NCBI RefSeq assembly: GCF_019972315.1
Contig: NZ_BLIZ01000001.1
Span: 2,579,521-2,643,520 of the forward strand
DNA from: Geobacter sp. AOG1
GTDB lineage: Bacteria > Desulfobacterota > Desulfuromonadia > Geobacterales > Geobacteraceae
DNA: 64,000 bases
Direction: 5' to 3'
In this document: positions 1-8,523 of the stretch, piece by piece
How the letters are laid out: each line of letters opens with the position of its first letter
How positions within the stretch are numbered: the first letter of the stretch is position 1
The notes under the pieces: model-generated
What the model was told of the DNA's origin: nothing
Database searches by the model: none
What the model saw: only the letters and a program-made list of their open reading frames with translations
Program-made: the position numbers and the translations under genes

Positions 1-357
1 CCCAAAGCTACTGTGGTGGATGCCCTCCTGGCTCTCACCCAGGAGTCCTGTGACAAGTATTCCCATGACCTCAAGGAAGGGGGCGTTCTGCTGATCGACT
101 CCGACCTGGTCAAGAGGCAGCCTGCAGGCAATTTCCAGGTTGTTTCCTTTCCGATCATCAACACGGCAAAGAACGAAGTGGGCCGCGAGATTGTTGCCAA
201 CATCGTTGCCCTGGGAGCGATGGTTGCCCTTACCGGCGCGGTTTCCAAAGAGAGTGCCGAGAAGGCCGTTCTCTCTCGCGTGCCGGAGGCTTTCCTCGAG
301 TTGAACAAGAAGGCGTTCAACATGGGGTACGAAAAGGCACTTGCCGCGAAAAAGTAA
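1..357 (+). CDS. 2-oxoacid:ferredoxin oxidoreductase, gamma subunit (5' truncated by window edge)
   Basis: The reading frame is open from base 1 to the TAA at 355-357, so the true start lies left of the window; about 118 C-terminal residues are visible. The sequence fits the C-terminal part of the gamma domain of pyruvate/2-oxoglutarate:ferredoxin oxidoreductases: a region like VLLIDSDLV, then a stretch like PIINTAKNEVG, a Gly/Ala-rich helix (NIVALGAMVALTG) and a C-terminal helix ending in AxxMGYEKAL. Family knowledge: these enzymes reversibly decarboxylate a 2-oxoacid with CoA and reduce ferredoxin, in the cytoplasm; in Geobacter-like anaerobes they serve the TCA cycle or carbon fixation. 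The specific substrate cannot be told from this fragment. A strong hairpin terminator follows, so it is the last gene of its operon. Confidence 0.85.
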   Translation, partial: PKATVVDALLALTQESCDKYSHDLKEGGVLLIDSDLVKRQPAGNFQVVSFPIINTAKNEVGREIVANIVALGAMVALTGAVSKESAEKAVLSRVPEAFLELNKKAFNMGYEKALAAKK

Positions 358-378
358 GATTGACTGCCCTGTACATGA

Positions 379-409
379 AGCCCGGCATCCATGATGTCGG
401 GCTTTTTTT
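379..409 (+). terminator. Rho-independent terminator
   Basis: Arms 379-389 and 393-403 (AGCCCGGCATC / GATGTCGGGCT) pair over 11 positions with one G-T wobble around a 3-base loop, followed by seven T residues. It closes the oxidoreductase transcription unit and separates it from the DedA gene. Confidence 0.9.
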
Positions 410-534
410 ATACGTTCGTAACTGCTCGTAAATGTGGTATTACTAACCAGTGTAACGTACCTGCGTTCGGATTAATCCACAACGCGGCAACTGCCGCTCT
501 CTACATTAGGTATCTCAACAGCTTCGGGGGAACA

Positions 535-1155
535 TTGCAGCAGTTTCTCAGAGACTATCTTGAATTGCACGGCTACTGGGTCCTTTTCCTCTGGACGTTT
601 CTCGAGGGGGAGGCAGGGCTTATTCTGGCCGGTTTTCTCGCATTCCAGGGGTATCTCAACATCTTTGGCGTGATCGTGACCGCCCTGGCAGGTTCATTCT
701 GCGGAGACCAATTTTACTTCTATCTCGGGCGCTGGCAGGGGCGACGCCTCTTGAAAGTCTTTACCTCCATTGCAAAAAAATTCCATAAAGCGCTCAAATT
801 GATCGAAAAATATGGCACTTTTGTTGCGTTTATATCCCGCTTTACTTACGGATTCCGGATAATTCTCCCTGTTATACTGGGGATGACCAACCTCGGGGCA
901 GCAAAATTCTGCGGTTTGAATCTCCTCAGTGCTCTGTGCTGGTCAATCATCTTTTCCCTTGCCGGTTTTCTCTTCGGGAAGAGCGCCTCGCTTTTCGTGG
1001 AGGACGTGAGTCGTTACGAGCCCTATCTCATGCTGATTCTGATAAGTCTGATCGGCTGCATGTGGCTCTCCCATTTAATCCATGCACGGTGGCGTAGACG
1101 GCGGGCACGCAAGCGGTTACGCAGAATGAAATCTCGATCGGGGAGCACTAGGTGA
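535..1155 (+). CDS. DedA-family membrane protein (VTT domain)
   Basis: About 206 residues with several hydrophobic segments, the usual DedA size. Features seen are an acidic residue early in the first membrane segment (LWTFLEGEAG), and the family's conserved RFTYGFRIILPVILG stretch in the middle, with the R..P pattern that defines the VTT/SNARE-associated domain. Family knowledge: DedA proteins sit in the inner membrane, support membrane homeostasis and are linked to lipid (undecaprenyl phosphate) translocation. The frame is open back to 391, but that would begin inside the preceding terminator; the TTG at 535 with GGGGG five bases upstream gives a normal-length protein and is chosen. The stop overlaps the next start (GTGA), implying coupling to trmJ. 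Confidence 0.8.
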   Translation: MQQFLRDYLELHGYWVLFLWTFLEGEAGLILAGFLAFQGYLNIFGVIVTALAGSFCGDQFYFYLGRWQGRRLLKVFTSIAKKFHKALKLIEKYGTFVAFISRFTYGFRIILPVILGMTNLGAAKFCGLNLLSALCWSIIFSLAGFLFGKSASLFVEDVSRYEPYLMLILISLIGCMWLSHLIHARWRRRRARKRLRRMKSRSGSTR

Positions 1156-1898
1156 CGCGAGAAGAATTACGCGACAAGGTCGCAATCGTTTTGGTCGAAC
1201 CGCAGAGTCCGGGCAACGTGGGAATGGTCTGCAGGGCCATGAAAAATATGGGGCTGATGCAACTCCGTCTCGTCAATCCGTGTGCGCTGGATCATCCGGA
1301 GGCACACAAATTTGCCGTTTCAGCCCGCGACCTGTTGGACCGGGCCAAGGTGTACGAAAACCTTGCGGATGCTCTTGCCGACTGCGAAATAACCGTTGGA
1401 ACCACGCGACGCCATGGCAAATATCGTCAAGAGATATTCTCCCCCCAGGAAATGGCGACAATCGTTCTTGGCCAGGTGACGCATAACCGTGCAGCGCTTG
1501 TTTTCGGAAGGGAAGACAGTGGCCTGACCACAGAAGAGCTTACCATGTGCCGCTGGCATGCTACCATTCCGACGAGCCCCGATTACGGTTCGCTCAACCT
1601 GGCACAGTCGGTGCTGATCTTTTGCTATGAACTTTTCAAAGCGGGTGAAGCTGCTCCCGCTGTTGTGGAACGGCAGCTTGCCTCGACCAATACGACTGAA
1701 GAACTTTATCGGCAGATGGAGAGTTCGCTGCTCAGAATCGGTTTCCTCAATCCCCAGAACCCTGCCCACCTCATGCGTTCTCTGCGGCGGATCTTCTCCC
1801 GGGCTGAACTGGATGACCGTGAAGTAGCCATCCTGCGAGGGATGGTATCTCAGGTTGACTGGGCCACTACGGCCTACGAAGGGAAAAAGGGGCGATGA
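1152..1898 (+). CDS. trmJ: tRNA (cytidine/uridine-2'-O-)-methyltransferase TrmJ
   Basis: A 248-residue SPOUT-class (SpoU family) methyltransferase. The N-terminal region VLVEPQSPGNVGMVCRAMKN, the FGREDSGLT motif and the C-terminal knot motif SLNLAQSV, preceded by IPTSPDYG, are diagnostic for TrmJ; a C-terminal helical extension of about 80 residues follows. Known role: 2'-O-methylation at position 32 of the tRNA anticodon loop using S-adenosylmethionine, in the cytoplasm as a dimer. It starts at GTG overlapping the DedA stop and its own TGA overlaps the ATG of the SemiSWEET gene, so it is in the middle of a translationally coupled run. Confidence 0.93.
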   Translation: MTREELRDKVAIVLVEPQSPGNVGMVCRAMKNMGLMQLRLVNPCALDHPEAHKFAVSARDLLDRAKVYENLADALADCEITVGTTRRHGKYRQEIFSPQEMATIVLGQVTHNRAALVFGREDSGLTTEELTMCRWHATIPTSPDYGSLNLAQSVLIFCYELFKAGEAAPAVVERQLASTNTTEELYRQMESSLLRIGFLNPQNPAHLMRSLRRIFSRAELDDREVAILRGMVSQVDWATTAYEGKKGR

Positions 1899-2209
1899 CA
1901 GTCACCTGGCTCGGATTGATCGCGGGGGCGGTTACCAGTTTCGCAGCGGTGCCCCAGGTGGTGAGAACCTACCGGACACGGCATGCGCGAGACATATCCA
2001 TCTGGCAGCCGATTCTCCTGACGGCAGGGATGGCATTGTGGCTTGTTTATGGTATCCTGCTGAAGGATGTCCCCCTCATAACCGCAAACCTCTTCTCCCT
2101 TCTCTGCTATGGCATCCTTATTGTGCTGAAAATCAGATACCGGGATGGTGACAACCTCCCGGAGCGTGATTATCTTTCAGAAAACAGCTCTTCACAGGAG
2201 GAAGTATGA
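1895..2209 (+). CDS. SemiSWEET-type sugar transporter
   Basis: A 104-residue protein with three predicted membrane helices, the size of bacterial SemiSWEETs. It carries the PQ-loop signature near residue 20 ([14 protein letters not shown]), followed by the usual SIWQP segment and a third helix ending in a basic tail. Family knowledge: SemiSWEETs (MtN3/saliva, PQ-loop) form homodimers in the inner membrane that carry sugars down a gradient. The true substrate here is unknown. Start and stop both overlap neighbouring genes by four bases (ATGA). Confidence 0.88.
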   Translation: MTVTWLGLIAGAVTSFAAVPQVVRTYRTRHARDISIWQPILLTAGMALWLVYGILLKDVPLITANLFSLLCYGILIVLKIRYRDGDNLPERDYLSENSSSQEEV

Positions 2210-2790
2210 AAACGACAGTTCTGGCGGCACTGATGATCTGCGCGGTGATGGCCCTTTCCGGATGCGGTTACAATACCATGCAGGCCAACGAGGAAGCGGT
2301 GACTGCCGCATGGGGTGACGTGGAAGCAAGCTACCAGCGGCGTGCCGATCTCATCCCCAATCTGGTTGAGGTGGTGAAAGGGTATGCCAAACATGAAGCA
2401 GAGACCCTGACGGCGGTGACCGAGGCGCGTGCCAAAGTTGGCTCCCTGCAGGCCTCCAAGCAACTCGTGAACGACCCCCAGGCGTTTGCCAAGTTCCAGC
2501 AGGCCCAGGGAGAGCTTTCCGGTGCATTGTCCCGCCTGATGGTAGTGGTGGAGCGTTATCCCGACCTGAAGGCCAATCAGAATTTCCTCGATCTGCAGAA
2601 CCAGTTGGAGGGGACCGAAAACCGGATCAACGTGGCCCGGGTCCGGTATAACAAGTCGGTCCAGGAGTTCAATACGAGTATCCGCACCTTCCCCAATTCC
2701 GTCACCAATTCGGTCCTGCTGCATCTCACCCGCAAGGAGCCGTTCAAGGCGGAAGAGGGGGCAAAAGTCGCACCGAAAGTGAAGTTCTAG
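2206..2790 (+). CDS. lemA: LemA family lipoprotein
   Basis: A 194-residue protein with an N-terminal lipoprotein signal ending in LSGC (Cys near residue 22), followed by a long, nearly all-helical region. The LemA pattern is clear: [11 protein letters not shown], then [20 protein letters not shown], and later [10 protein letters not shown] with [12 protein letters not shown]. LemA proteins are membrane-anchored with the bulk outside the cytoplasm; their biochemical role is not settled. In many bacteria lemA is next to TPM-domain genes, exactly as here, suggesting a shared envelope function. It overlaps the SemiSWEET stop by four bases; a GGAGGA ribosome site lies just upstream. Confidence 0.92.
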   Translation: MKTTVLAALMICAVMALSGCGYNTMQANEEAVTAAWGDVEASYQRRADLIPNLVEVVKGYAKHEAETLTAVTEARAKVGSLQASKQLVNDPQAFAKFQQAQGELSGALSRLMVVVERYPDLKANQNFLDLQNQLEGTENRINVARVRYNKSVQEFNTSIRTFPNSVTNSVLLHLTRKEPFKAEEGAKVAPKVKF

Positions 2791-2798
2791 TCACGGCA

Positions 2799-3665
2799 AT
2801 GACCAGATTACTCTCGCTCATCTTACTGCTGTTGTTGACGGGGTCCGCGTACTCCCTGGACGTGCCGGCGTTGCGCGGTCATGTCAACGACTACGCCGGT
2901 ATGCTTTCACCGGCTGTTGTTCAGCAACTGGAGCGCCGACTCGCAGAATTCGAGCAGAGTGATTCAACCCAGATTGTTGTCCTGACCGTTCCAACGCTGG
3001 CCGGTGAAAATATCGAGGCGTATTCCATTAGGGTAGCAGAGTCGTGGAAAATCGGACAGAAGGGGCTGGACAACGGGGCCATTCTCCTGGTCGCCGCACA
3101 GGAACGAAAGATCAGAATCGAAGTAGGAAGAGGTTTGGAGGGAAAGCTGACTGACCTTGTGGCGGGACGGATCATCCGCAACGACATCGGTCCCCGGTTC
3201 AAGGCGGGTGACTTTGACGGAGGCGTGCAAGCGGGAGTTACCGCAATCATGGATGTGGCAAAGGGAGAATACCAAGGAAAGAACATTGACCTGCGCCATG
3301 CCGGGAAAAGTGCGCCGCCGGTCTTTTCCCTGGCGATATTCCTGCTGGTCGTCTGCATTTTCCTTGGGGCCATTTCCCGTCTGCTCGGTGGTCTTGCCGG
3401 TGCGGTCGGAGCCCCTGTCGTAGCCTGGCTCATACTGCCCGGCCTCTCTCTGGCCATCCTTGCCGGGCTTGTTGTTGCCGGTTTCGCTATCGGGCTGCTG
3501 GTGAGCTTTCTCTTTGGCGGCGGGGGAGGCGGCGGTGGCGGTTTTTATGGCGGACCTTTCATCGGTGGCGGTTTCGGAGGAGGTTCATTCGGTGGGGGTG
3601 GCGGCGGTGGATTTTCCGGTGGCGGCGGGGATTTCGGCGGCGGTGGGGCTTCAGGCGACTGGTGA
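2799..3665 (+). CDS. TPM-domain membrane protein (YgcG type)
   Basis: A 288-residue protein: signal peptide (about 20 residues), TPM (TLP18.3/Psb32/MOLO-1) domain at roughly residues 25-150 with VNDYAGMLSP, QIVVLTVPTL and RKIRIEVGRGLEG, two hydrophobic segments around 175-235, and a C-terminal tail of about 45 residues made almost only of Gly with Phe, Tyr and Ser. This architecture matches YgcG-like proteins. The TPM domain is expected in the periplasm; its function is not firmly known (phosphatase activity was reported for plant TLP18.3). It lies 8 bases after lemA and is probably cotranscribed. Confidence 0.87.
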   Translation: MTRLLSLILLLLLTGSAYSLDVPALRGHVNDYAGMLSPAVVQQLERRLAEFEQSDSTQIVVLTVPTLAGENIEAYSIRVAESWKIGQKGLDNGAILLVAAQERKIRIEVGRGLEGKLTDLVAGRIIRNDIGPRFKAGDFDGGVQAGVTAIMDVAKGEYQGKNIDLRHAGKSAPPVFSLAIFLLVVCIFLGAISRLLGGLAGAVGAPVVAWLILPGLSLAILAGLVVAGFAIGLLVSFLFGGGGGGGGGFYGGPFIGGGFGGGSFGGGGGGGFSGGGGDFGGGGASGDW

Positions 3666-3689
3666 CGGGAAGGGGAGGCGCATCTCGAC

Positions 3690-4322
3690 ATGAAACACGC
3701 AGCAGATTTTTTCAGTGCTGATGAGAGGGAGTTGATACGTCAGGCAGTCCATGCGGCCGAGTCGTCAACGTCGGGCGAAATAGCCACCATGGTTGTCGAC
3801 GAAAGCGACTCCTACCATGACGCCATTGTCTTGGGAGGGATGTTGTTTGCCGGTCTTCTGGCCATGGTGGTCGCCATAGTGTTGCACCACCTTACCATCT
3901 GGTTTTACATTCCCGCAGTCTTTCTGTGCTATCTGCCCTGTCGCGCCCTGTTCGTGCGCGTGCCGATCCTGAAACTGCCATTATTGAAGAGGTCACGCAT
4001 CGCTCAGGCTGTGCGGGAGCGGGCGGTGCGTGCTTTTTATGAAAAAGGTCTCTACCGGACCCAACACGCCAGCGGCGTCCTGATTTTCATCTCCCTGCTG
4101 GAGCGAAAGGTGTGGATTCTCGGCGATCGGGGGATCGACAGCAGGATTCCCCCCCAGGCGTGGCAGGGGCTCGCCCATGAGCTTTCCGCCGGTCTGCGTG
4201 AAGGGCGTGCGTGTGAGGCGTTGTGTGCGGTTGTGGGGAGATGTGGCGCTGCACTGCAGGAGCATTTCCCGCGCTCGCCGGATGATGTGAACGAATTGTC
4301 CGATGACGTGATAACCGCATGA
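3690..4322 (+). CDS. TPM-domain protein, second paralogue
   Basis: A 210-residue protein with a TPM-like fold split by a hydrophobic region: N-terminal FFSADERELIRQAV and SSTSGEIATMVVDES, two membrane segments at about 50-95, then RTQHASGVLIFISLLERKVWILGDRGID and a helical end. This corresponds to the shorter TPM-domain partner (COG3762-like) usually found next to LemA and YgcG-type genes. No signal peptide is apparent; it is probably an inner-membrane protein. Function unknown. It is the last gene of the DedA-trmJ-SemiSWEET-lemA-TPM run and is followed at once by a bidirectional terminator. Confidence 0.8.
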   Translation: MKHAADFFSADERELIRQAVHAAESSTSGEIATMVVDESDSYHDAIVLGGMLFAGLLAMVVAIVLHHLTIWFYIPAVFLCYLPCRALFVRVPILKLPLLKRSRIAQAVRERAVRAFYEKGLYRTQHASGVLIFISLLERKVWILGDRGIDSRIPPQAWQGLAHELSAGLREGRACEALCAVVGRCGAALQEHFPRSPDDVNELSDDVITA

Positions 4323-4327
4323 GAGAT

Positions 4328-4357
4328 AAAGGCCGCTGACAGTTTCAGCGGCCTTTT
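4328..4357. terminator. Bidirectional terminator between convergent operons
   Basis: Arms 4331-4339 (GGCCGCTGA) and 4345-4353 pair perfectly around a 5-base loop; the stem is flanked by AAA on the left and TTTT on the right, so it can end transcription from both sides. It lies between the TPM gene (+) and emrB (-), which converge here. Confidence 0.85.
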
Positions 4358-4365
4358 CTTCTCCG

Positions 4366-5916
4366 TCAGTGCATCTCCCTGGGACCGTCGTGTCGCGGCC
4401 GCTTCAGAAGCAGAAGAAATGGCATGATGACGATGAAGGCAAGGCCGACGATCCAGAATATGCGATTGTAGGAAAGAATGCTCGCCTGGCGCTGTACGTC
4501 TTTGTAAACGAGTGCGAGTGAGAACGTATCAGCTGTCGTCAGGTCCATGCCCTGAGTTATAGCGGCCTGTTTCAGTGTGGCGAGCTTCATCCGGGCAGCA
4601 GTGTCGTAGGGGGTGACACGGGCCACGAGGCTGTTCTGGTAAAACTGTCCGTAACGTGCGATGAGGGTAGCAGCGATGGCGATGCCGACGCTCCCCCCGA
4701 TGTTGCGCAGCAGGTTGAACATGCCGGTTGCATTCCCCATCTCTTCCCGGGAAATGGAGGCGAGGGTGACTGTGGTCAGGGGAACGAAAATCATCGCCAG
4801 GCCAACCCCCAGCACTACGCGCGGCCAGACGAAATCCCAGTAGGAGGCTTCGAGGGTAAAGCGCTGCATGATGAACATGGATGCCGCGCCGATAAGGAGG
4901 CCGGCAAACACTACCTTGCGACCGTCATAACGGGAAATGATTATTCCCACAAACGGCATGGTTATGAGCGTAGCTATCCCCCCCGGCGCAAGCACCATTC
5001 CGGCCAGGGTAGCATCGTAGCCCATGAGAGTCTGGAGGAAGAGAGGGATGAGCATTATGGAACTGTAGAGGCAGAATCCGACCATGAACATGACGAGGTT
5101 GCCGGCTGAAAATGAAATATCCTTGAAGAGCCTGAGGTTGATGATCGGATTGACGTGTTTCAGTTCCACGTAGATGAGCATGATGATGGAGACAGCGGAG
5201 ACCAGGGAAAAAAATACGATGAACGACGAATTGAACCAGTCGTCCTGCTGTCCTTTGTCCAGCACGACCTGCAGTGCACCCAGCCCCGTGGTCAGAAATG
5301 CGAGACCCAGATAGTCGATCTTCATCTTTCCCCGCTTCAGGTACGATGGGTCGTAAATGAAGTAATACGCCATGATTACCGCGATAATACCGATGGGGAT
5401 GTTGATGTAAAAAATCCAGCGCCAGTTCAGGTTGTCCGTAACCCACCCCCCGAGGGCCGGTCCGATTATCGGTCCGAACATGGCGCCAATGCCGAAAATC
5501 GCATTGGCCATCCCCCGTTCGCGGGGAGGGAACGTTTCGAGGAGAATCGCCTGGCTGTTGGGGATAAGGGCGCCACCGGCGGCGCCCTGGAGAATGCGGA
5601 AGAAAATCAGGGTGGCAAGGTTGGGGGCGGCACCACAGAGAAACGATGCAACGGTGAACAACGAGATGCAGGTGATGAGGAATCTTTTCCGCCCGAACAG
5701 CCGTGAAAGCCAGCCGGTCATGGGGAGTACCACCGCGTTACTCACCAGATAGGAGGTGAGCACCCAGGTGATTTCGTCGGTGCCGGCATTGAGGCTCCCC
5801 TGCATGTGGGGAAGGGCGACATTGGCCACTGACGTGTCCACGATCTCCATGATGGTCGGGAGCATGACGGTAATGGTGATGAGCCACTTATTGATGTTCT
5901 TGCCAGTCGCTTCCAT
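4366..5916 (-). CDS. emrB: Multidrug efflux MFS transporter, DHA2 family (EmrB)
   Basis: A 516-residue integral membrane protein with the 14-helix profile of the DHA2 drug:H+ antiporters. Motif A is visible as GWLSRLFGRKRF at about residues 70-80, the DHA2 start motif DTSVANVALPHMQG at about 27-40, and motif C as GIGAMFGPIIGPALGGW. Known role of family: the inner-membrane pump of an EmrAB-TolC tripartite complex, exporting hydrophobic drugs or uncouplers with the proton gradient. It is the last gene of the minus-strand operon tolC-emrA-emrB, 19 bases after emrA. The actual substrate cannot be inferred. Confidence 0.92.
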   Translation of the reverse strand: MEATGKNINKWLITITVMLPTIMEIVDTSVANVALPHMQGSLNAGTDEITWVLTSYLVSNAVVLPMTGWLSRLFGRKRFLITCISLFTVASFLCGAAPNLATLIFFRILQGAAGGALIPNSQAILLETFPPRERGMANAIFGIGAMFGPIIGPALGGWVTDNLNWRWIFYINIPIGIIAVIMAYYFIYDPSYLKRGKMKIDYLGLAFLTTGLGALQVVLDKGQQDDWFNSSFIVFFSLVSAVSIIMLIYVELKHVNPIINLRLFKDISFSAGNLVMFMVGFCLYSSIMLIPLFLQTLMGYDATLAGMVLAPGGIATLITMPFVGIIISRYDGRKVVFAGLLIGAASMFIMQRFTLEASYWDFVWPRVVLGVGLAMIFVPLTTVTLASISREEMGNATGMFNLLRNIGGSVGIAIAATLIARYGQFYQNSLVARVTPYDTAARMKLATLKQAAITQGMDLTTADTFSLALVYKDVQRQASILSYNRIFWIVGLAFIVIMPFLLLLKRPRHDGPREMH

Positions 5917-5935
5917 GGGAGCCCGGGATATCAGG

Positions 5936-7039
5936 TCAGGAGAAGGGATTCAGCTCTTTGAGGATGTCCATGATGCGTCGATCAGTCCGGATGGTCGGTA
6001 CGACGCTCATGCCGACCCGGAGTAGATGGTCCGGGTCGCTCTGCTTGTCGATGATGATCTTTACCGGGATCCGCTGCACCACTTTGACATAATTGCCCGA
6101 GGCGTTTTCCGGAGGAAGGAGGGAAAATGCCGCACCGGTCCCCGCCATGATGCTGTCGACCCGGCCGGTGAATTCCCTGCCGGGGTATGCATCAACTTCG
6201 AACACGACCTTCTGGCCAGGTTTTACATGGGTCAGTTGCCGTTCCTTGTAATTGGCCACGATCCATGCGTTGTCGAGCCGCACCAGAGCCATGAGCGGTT
6301 GGCCGGTCTGTGCGTGGTTACCGGCCTCCACGTTCTTTTTGGTTATGTACCCGTCACTGGGAGCGTAAATCCTTGTGTAGGAAAGGTTTAACGCCGCCTC
6401 GTCGAGCAGGGCGCGTTTCTGGGAAACCTTCGCGTTTTTCCCGCCGGTGCCGTCCAGCCCGACTTCCGCCATGGCCTGACGCAGGTTGTCTTTCCCTTCC
6501 TGTACCTGCAGGGATGCCACTTTACGTGCTGTTTCCAGCCGGTCAAGCTGTTCCCGTGGGATGACCTCTTTCTTGAAGAGAGCCTTTCCACGGCTGAGGT
6601 CGAGATCCGCCTGGTCAAGGCGGGCACTGACCAACTGGAGGTTTGCCCTGGCCGATTCGACCTTGGCGTAATCACCGGATGTCTCGTTCCGGGCAACATC
6701 GAGGGCTGCTTCGGCGTTCCGCAGACGTACATTGTAGTCGGCTGGATCCAGCTCCAAAAGCAGGTCACCTTTTTTTACCAGCTGGTTGTCCTGGATATGG
6801 ACATGCTTCACGGTTGCCGGGATGCGTGATGAAATTTCGAATACGTCCGCCACGACGAAGGCGTTGTCGGTGGTTACATGGGTTTTCCCCTTTGTCCACC
6901 AGTAACAAGCGAGCAGTACGCCCGTGATGAGCACCAGTACCAGAATGGTGGTCGCACGCTTGCGGGTGCCGTTGGAATCTCCCTTCGGCTGGGCGGGCGA
7001 TTCTTGCGGTGCGGTATCGCGTACTTCGGGCATTGTCAT
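5936..7039 (-). CDS. emrA: EmrA-like periplasmic adaptor (HlyD/MFP family)
   Basis: A 367-residue membrane fusion protein: cytoplasmic tail of about 28 residues, one membrane anchor (TTILVLVLITGVLLACYWW), a split lipoyl/biotinyl-like domain (IPATVKHVHIQDNQLVKKGD, and later YAPSDGYITKKNVEAGNHAQ), a long alpha-hairpin at about 90-200, and a beta-barrel domain. This is the EmrA pattern and links EmrB to the outer-membrane channel. Two ATGs six bases apart are possible; the first is chosen, with AGGAG just upstream. It lies 6 bases downstream of the tolC-like gene. Confidence 0.92.
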   Translation of the reverse strand: MTMPEVRDTAPQESPAQPKGDSNGTRKRATTILVLVLITGVLLACYWWTKGKTHVTTDNAFVVADVFEISSRIPATVKHVHIQDNQLVKKGDLLLELDPADYNVRLRNAEAALDVARNETSGDYAKVESARANLQLVSARLDQADLDLSRGKALFKKEVIPREQLDRLETARKVASLQVQEGKDNLRQAMAEVGLDGTGGKNAKVSQKRALLDEAALNLSYTRIYAPSDGYITKKNVEAGNHAQTGQPLMALVRLDNAWIVANYKERQLTHVKPGQKVVFEVDAYPGREFTGRVDSIMAGTGAAFSLLPPENASGNYVKVVQRIPVKIIIDKQSDPDHLLRVGMSVVPTIRTDRRIMDILKELNPFS

Positions 7040-7045
7040 ATTCTC

Positions 7046-8317
7046 CTAGAGTTCTCCGAGGGCTTTCTTTACTCTGGCCACAGCAACCTGGTAATCGAAC
7101 ATGCTGCGATAGTAATCGGTCTTGGCCTGGGTCAGGAGGGTTTGGGCGTCAATGACATCCGTGGCGGTTCCCACCTGGGCCTGGTAGCGATCCTTGTTGA
7201 TCCGCAGATTCTCTTCCCCTTGCTGAATCGATTTTTCGGTGACCTTGATTTTTTCGAAGGAGACTTTGGCGTCGTTGGCAGCCAAGCGGTATTCCAGCCC
7301 TATGGCTGCTTTCAACTGGCGCAACGATTCCTCGTTTCTGGAACGGGTGGCAACCGCCTGGCGATAGCGTCCCGTCGTAGCCTGGCCGTCAAACAGGTTG
7401 ATTTTCAAGCCTATCGTGGCCGCCATGATCGCCTGCTCCCTGACCTGACGGTTCTGTACGTAATCAAGCCCTGCCTTTGCGAAGATTTCGGGATAATAGC
7501 CTCCCCTGGTTTCCTGGACTTCCAGGTCGCTCCCTTCGACACTCTTCTCCAGGGCTTTGATCTCCGGACGATTGGTCAATGCCAGATCCTCGGAAGCGGT
7601 TGGGGCGGTTGGGGGCAGAGTGGCCGTTTCTTCCAATTCGGCGCGGGAATCCGGTTTCCTGTCGATGAGGTAATTCAACTGCAACCAGGCATTTCCCAAG
7701 CGGTTGGTACTGTCCAGGCGGCGCTGCTGACTGCCGGCAAGGCGAACCTCTGCCTGCAGAAGATCGTTGCGAGTGACAACTCCAAGTTCGAAAAGGTTCT
7801 GCGCAACCCGCAGGTGGTCAGTCATCTGGATGACTTCATCTTCTGCCGCCTGCAACAGTTGCTGTGCTTGCAAAATTCCGAAGTAACTGGTCACCACTTG
7901 GAGGAAAACGTCCTGCTCATACCCTTTATAGCTCAATGTAGCTGCTTCGCGCACGGTATGAGCGCGGTCTGCCCGGGCTTCGGTGCGACCGAAATCGTAG
8001 AGAGTCTGGTAGATGCCGAGGCTTGCGAATGCATAGTCTGCCTGCTGGGTTGCTATGGCACGACCGCCACCAAGATCAATTGTCTGGGGATCCAGTTGGG
8101 CGGTGTACCCTCCCTCCAGGTCGATACGGGGGAAATACCCGCTCTTGCCGATTCGTTCCCCCTCCTTGGCTATTGTCTGGTCGTAGGCGACAACCCTCAG
8201 GGTATTGTTCGAACTCCTGGCCTCCGACAGACAATCTTTCAGGGTGAGAGTTTCACTCTGGGCAACTGCCGCGGGTATAAGGAGTCCAACTGCGATGAGT
8301 CTCAGTATAAGGGACAT
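7046..8317 (-). CDS. TolC-family outer-membrane efflux channel
   Basis: About 423 residues: signal peptide (RLIAVGLLIPAAVAQS) and two homologous outer-membrane-efflux (OEP) repeats, including SYFGILQAQQLLQAAEDEV, NDLLQAEVRLAGSQ, and in the second half FDGQATTGRYRQAVATR and ATDVIDAQTLLTQAKTDYY. The frame is open further back to 8416, but the ATG at 8317 has GGAG six bases upstream and starts directly with the signal peptide, so it is preferred. It is expected to form the trimeric outer-membrane tunnel of the adjacent EmrAB pump. First gene of the operon, behind the promoter at 8459-8486. Confidence 0.9.
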   Translation of the reverse strand: MSLILRLIAVGLLIPAAVAQSETLTLKDCLSEARSSNNTLRVVAYDQTIAKEGERIGKSGYFPRIDLEGGYTAQLDPQTIDLGGGRAIATQQADYAFASLGIYQTLYDFGRTEARADRAHTVREAATLSYKGYEQDVFLQVVTSYFGILQAQQLLQAAEDEVIQMTDHLRVAQNLFELGVVTRNDLLQAEVRLAGSQQRRLDSTNRLGNAWLQLNYLIDRKPDSRAELEETATLPPTAPTASEDLALTNRPEIKALEKSVEGSDLEVQETRGGYYPEIFAKAGLDYVQNRQVREQAIMAATIGLKINLFDGQATTGRYRQAVATRSRNEESLRQLKAAIGLEYRLAANDAKVSFEKIKVTEKSIQQGEENLRINKDRYQAQVGTATDVIDAQTLLTQAKTDYYRSMFDYQVAVARVKKALGEL

Positions 8318-8458
8318 GGTCTGCTCCAGTTCAACTGCGCAAATATTCGTCTGAACTGCGGCCGTATCGGGTTCACTGCTATCAGACAAATCCCAGCGTG
8401 TCTCCCCGATGTGCACGCAGTGTTATACGCGGGAATGCCGTGGCTTTTGTCTGGCAGG

Positions 8459-8486
8459 ATTATACATATTGTCGGTATGCTGTCAA
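8459..8486 (-). promoter_or_regulatory. Sigma-70-like promoter of the tolC-emrAB operon
   Basis: On the minus strand TTGACA (8481-8486) and TATAAT (8459-8464) are perfect consensus hexamers with a 16-base spacer. Transcription would start near 8452, leaving a leader of about 135 bases before the tolC-like ATG. No regulator gene lies next to the operon. Confidence 0.8.
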
Positions 8487-8523
8487 AATAATTGTGAGTG
8501 CCCGTAAACTAAGGGAGAGGAAG

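Noticed and set aside
3520-3665. Gly-rich repetitive DNA at the end of the first TPM gene as a tandem repeat
   Set aside because: The GGC/GGT-rich sequence is irregular without a fixed unit and is a known feature of YgcG-like tails.
8384-8403. AGACA-N10-TGTCT inverted repeat in the tolC leader as a repressor operator
   Set aside because: Only five-base arms, located downstream of the expected start; no regulator gene nearby, so it may be chance.
6878-8491. 537-codon open frame on the plus strand opposite the emrA/tolC-like genes
   Set aside because: It is antisense to genes with clear family motifs, has no recognised domain and reflects third-position GC bias.
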